37,656 bases of DNA from Candidatus Epulonipiscium sp. (GTDB taxonomy: Bacteria > Bacillota > Clostridia > Lachnospirales > Defluviitaleaceae). Each line of letters opens with the position of its first letter. Position 1 is the stretch's first letter. The notes beneath the pieces were generated by a model, which was not told where the DNA came from, made no database searches, and was given only the letters and a program-made list of their open reading frames with translations. Location of the stretch: positions 1 through 37,656 of the forward strand of contig JAAYRK010000116.1 of the NCBI GenBank assembly GCA_012518815.1. Reading direction: 5' to 3'. Positions 37,398 through 37,656 of the stretch are shown here, one piece after another. Made by a program: the position numbers and the translations under genes.

Positions 37398-37656
37398 CTA
37401 TTTTTGTACTTTAGATAATTTCATAGCTTCCTTCCAGGTATCTCTTAATTCCTTAATAAGCCCATATACCTCTTCTAATATATCCTTATCTTTTTGTATG
37501 TTAGCTTCAACTAAGCGTCTGTATATGTAATCATATAATAATTCCAAGTTACTGCTAATTTCATATTTCTTATCCAAAGTAGCCTGGAATTCTTCAATAA
37601 TATCTTCTACACGAACAATATAGTCATGAGCTTCTTTTATTTTATCTTCTTCAATT
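37398..37656 (-). CDS. fliS: Flagellar secretion chaperone FliS (C-terminal part)
   Basis: The last 85 codons of fliS; the N-terminus lies beyond the window. FliS keeps flagellin (FliC) unfolded before export. Readable segments include KEAHDYIVRVEDIIEEF, ATLDKKYEISSNLELLYDYI and RRLVEANIQKD, the standard helical FliS core, and the C-terminal LRDTWKEAMKL. It tells us the organism carries flagellar genes. Confidence 0.9.
   Translation of the reverse strand, partial: IEEDKIKEAHDYIVRVEDIIEEFQATLDKKYEISSNLELLYDYIYRRLVEANIQKDKDILEEVYGLIKELRDTWKEAMKLSKVQK

Noticed and set aside
1-37656. CRISPR arrays, tRNA, rRNA, transposons or prophage genes
   Set aside because: No repeat-spacer array, no tRNA-like cloverleaf seen in the gaps, and no transposase or integrase frame in the window.

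Overview
The window is an AT-rich stretch in which every gene I can support lies on the minus strand. It holds 54 genes (one cut by the window edge), almost all for translation and transcription. It is a fused run of the classic bacterial clusters: secE/nusG–L11/L1, L10/L12, rpoB/rpoC, the str operon, S10, spc, alpha, and the ECF-transporter/truA/L13–S9 tail. Gene order, strong AGGAGG ribosome sites, many GTG/TTG starts, an L7Ae-like gene before rpsL, a KOW gene between map and infA, zinc-type S14/L33/L36/S4 and an L17 with a roughly 45-residue insertion point to a Clostridia member. It is probably Lachnospirales-like and flagellated, since fliS is present. I cannot name the genus.

Reading in the direction of transcription (right to left): positions 37656–36913 hold the end of a flagellar operon (partial fliS and a small coiled-coil protein, FlgN/FliT-like by position). 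A promoter at 36849–36877 starts rpmG–secE–nusG–rplK–rplA. A perfect TTGACA-17-TATAAT promoter at 34533–34561 drives an L10-type leader with an attenuator, then rplJ–rplL, which ends in a terminator. Promoters near 33353 and 33257 precede rpoB–rpoC. A promoter at 25656–25684 starts the L7Ae-like gene–rpsL–rpsG–fusA–tuf, and tuf has its own consensus-like promoter just after fusA. After the tuf terminator, the S10 promoter and a leader of about 215 nt precede rpsJ through rplP, rpmC and rpsQ. The spc genes rplN to rpmJ follow, including secY, adk, map and infA. A TATAAT promoter at 7714–7742 precedes rpsM–rpsK–rpsD–rpoA–rplQ. Then come ecfA1–ecfA2–ecfT–truA, and an L13-type leader with its own promoter before rplM–rpsI and a final terminator.

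The genes encode ribosomal proteins, RNA polymerase core subunits (alpha, beta, beta-prime), elongation factors EF-Tu and EF-G, initiation factor IF1, secretion channel parts SecY and SecE, NusG, and nascent-chain and energy enzymes (methionine aminopeptidase, adenylate kinase). The coding part is conventional and intact, with no mobile element, tRNA, rRNA or CRISPR array.

The less ordinary signal is in the untranslated gaps. Two RNA motifs that copy the 23S rRNA L1-binding sequence lie one each before rplK and rplA. The S10 leader can form a long-range helix. Mutually exclusive hairpins lie between rpmJ and the alpha-operon promoter. A 25-bp near-perfect inverted repeat separates rplQ from ecfA1. 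The 147-nt rpsL–rpsG spacer is unusually long for this cluster. I found no clearly new multi-gene system; the best candidates for something undescribed are these leader RNAs.
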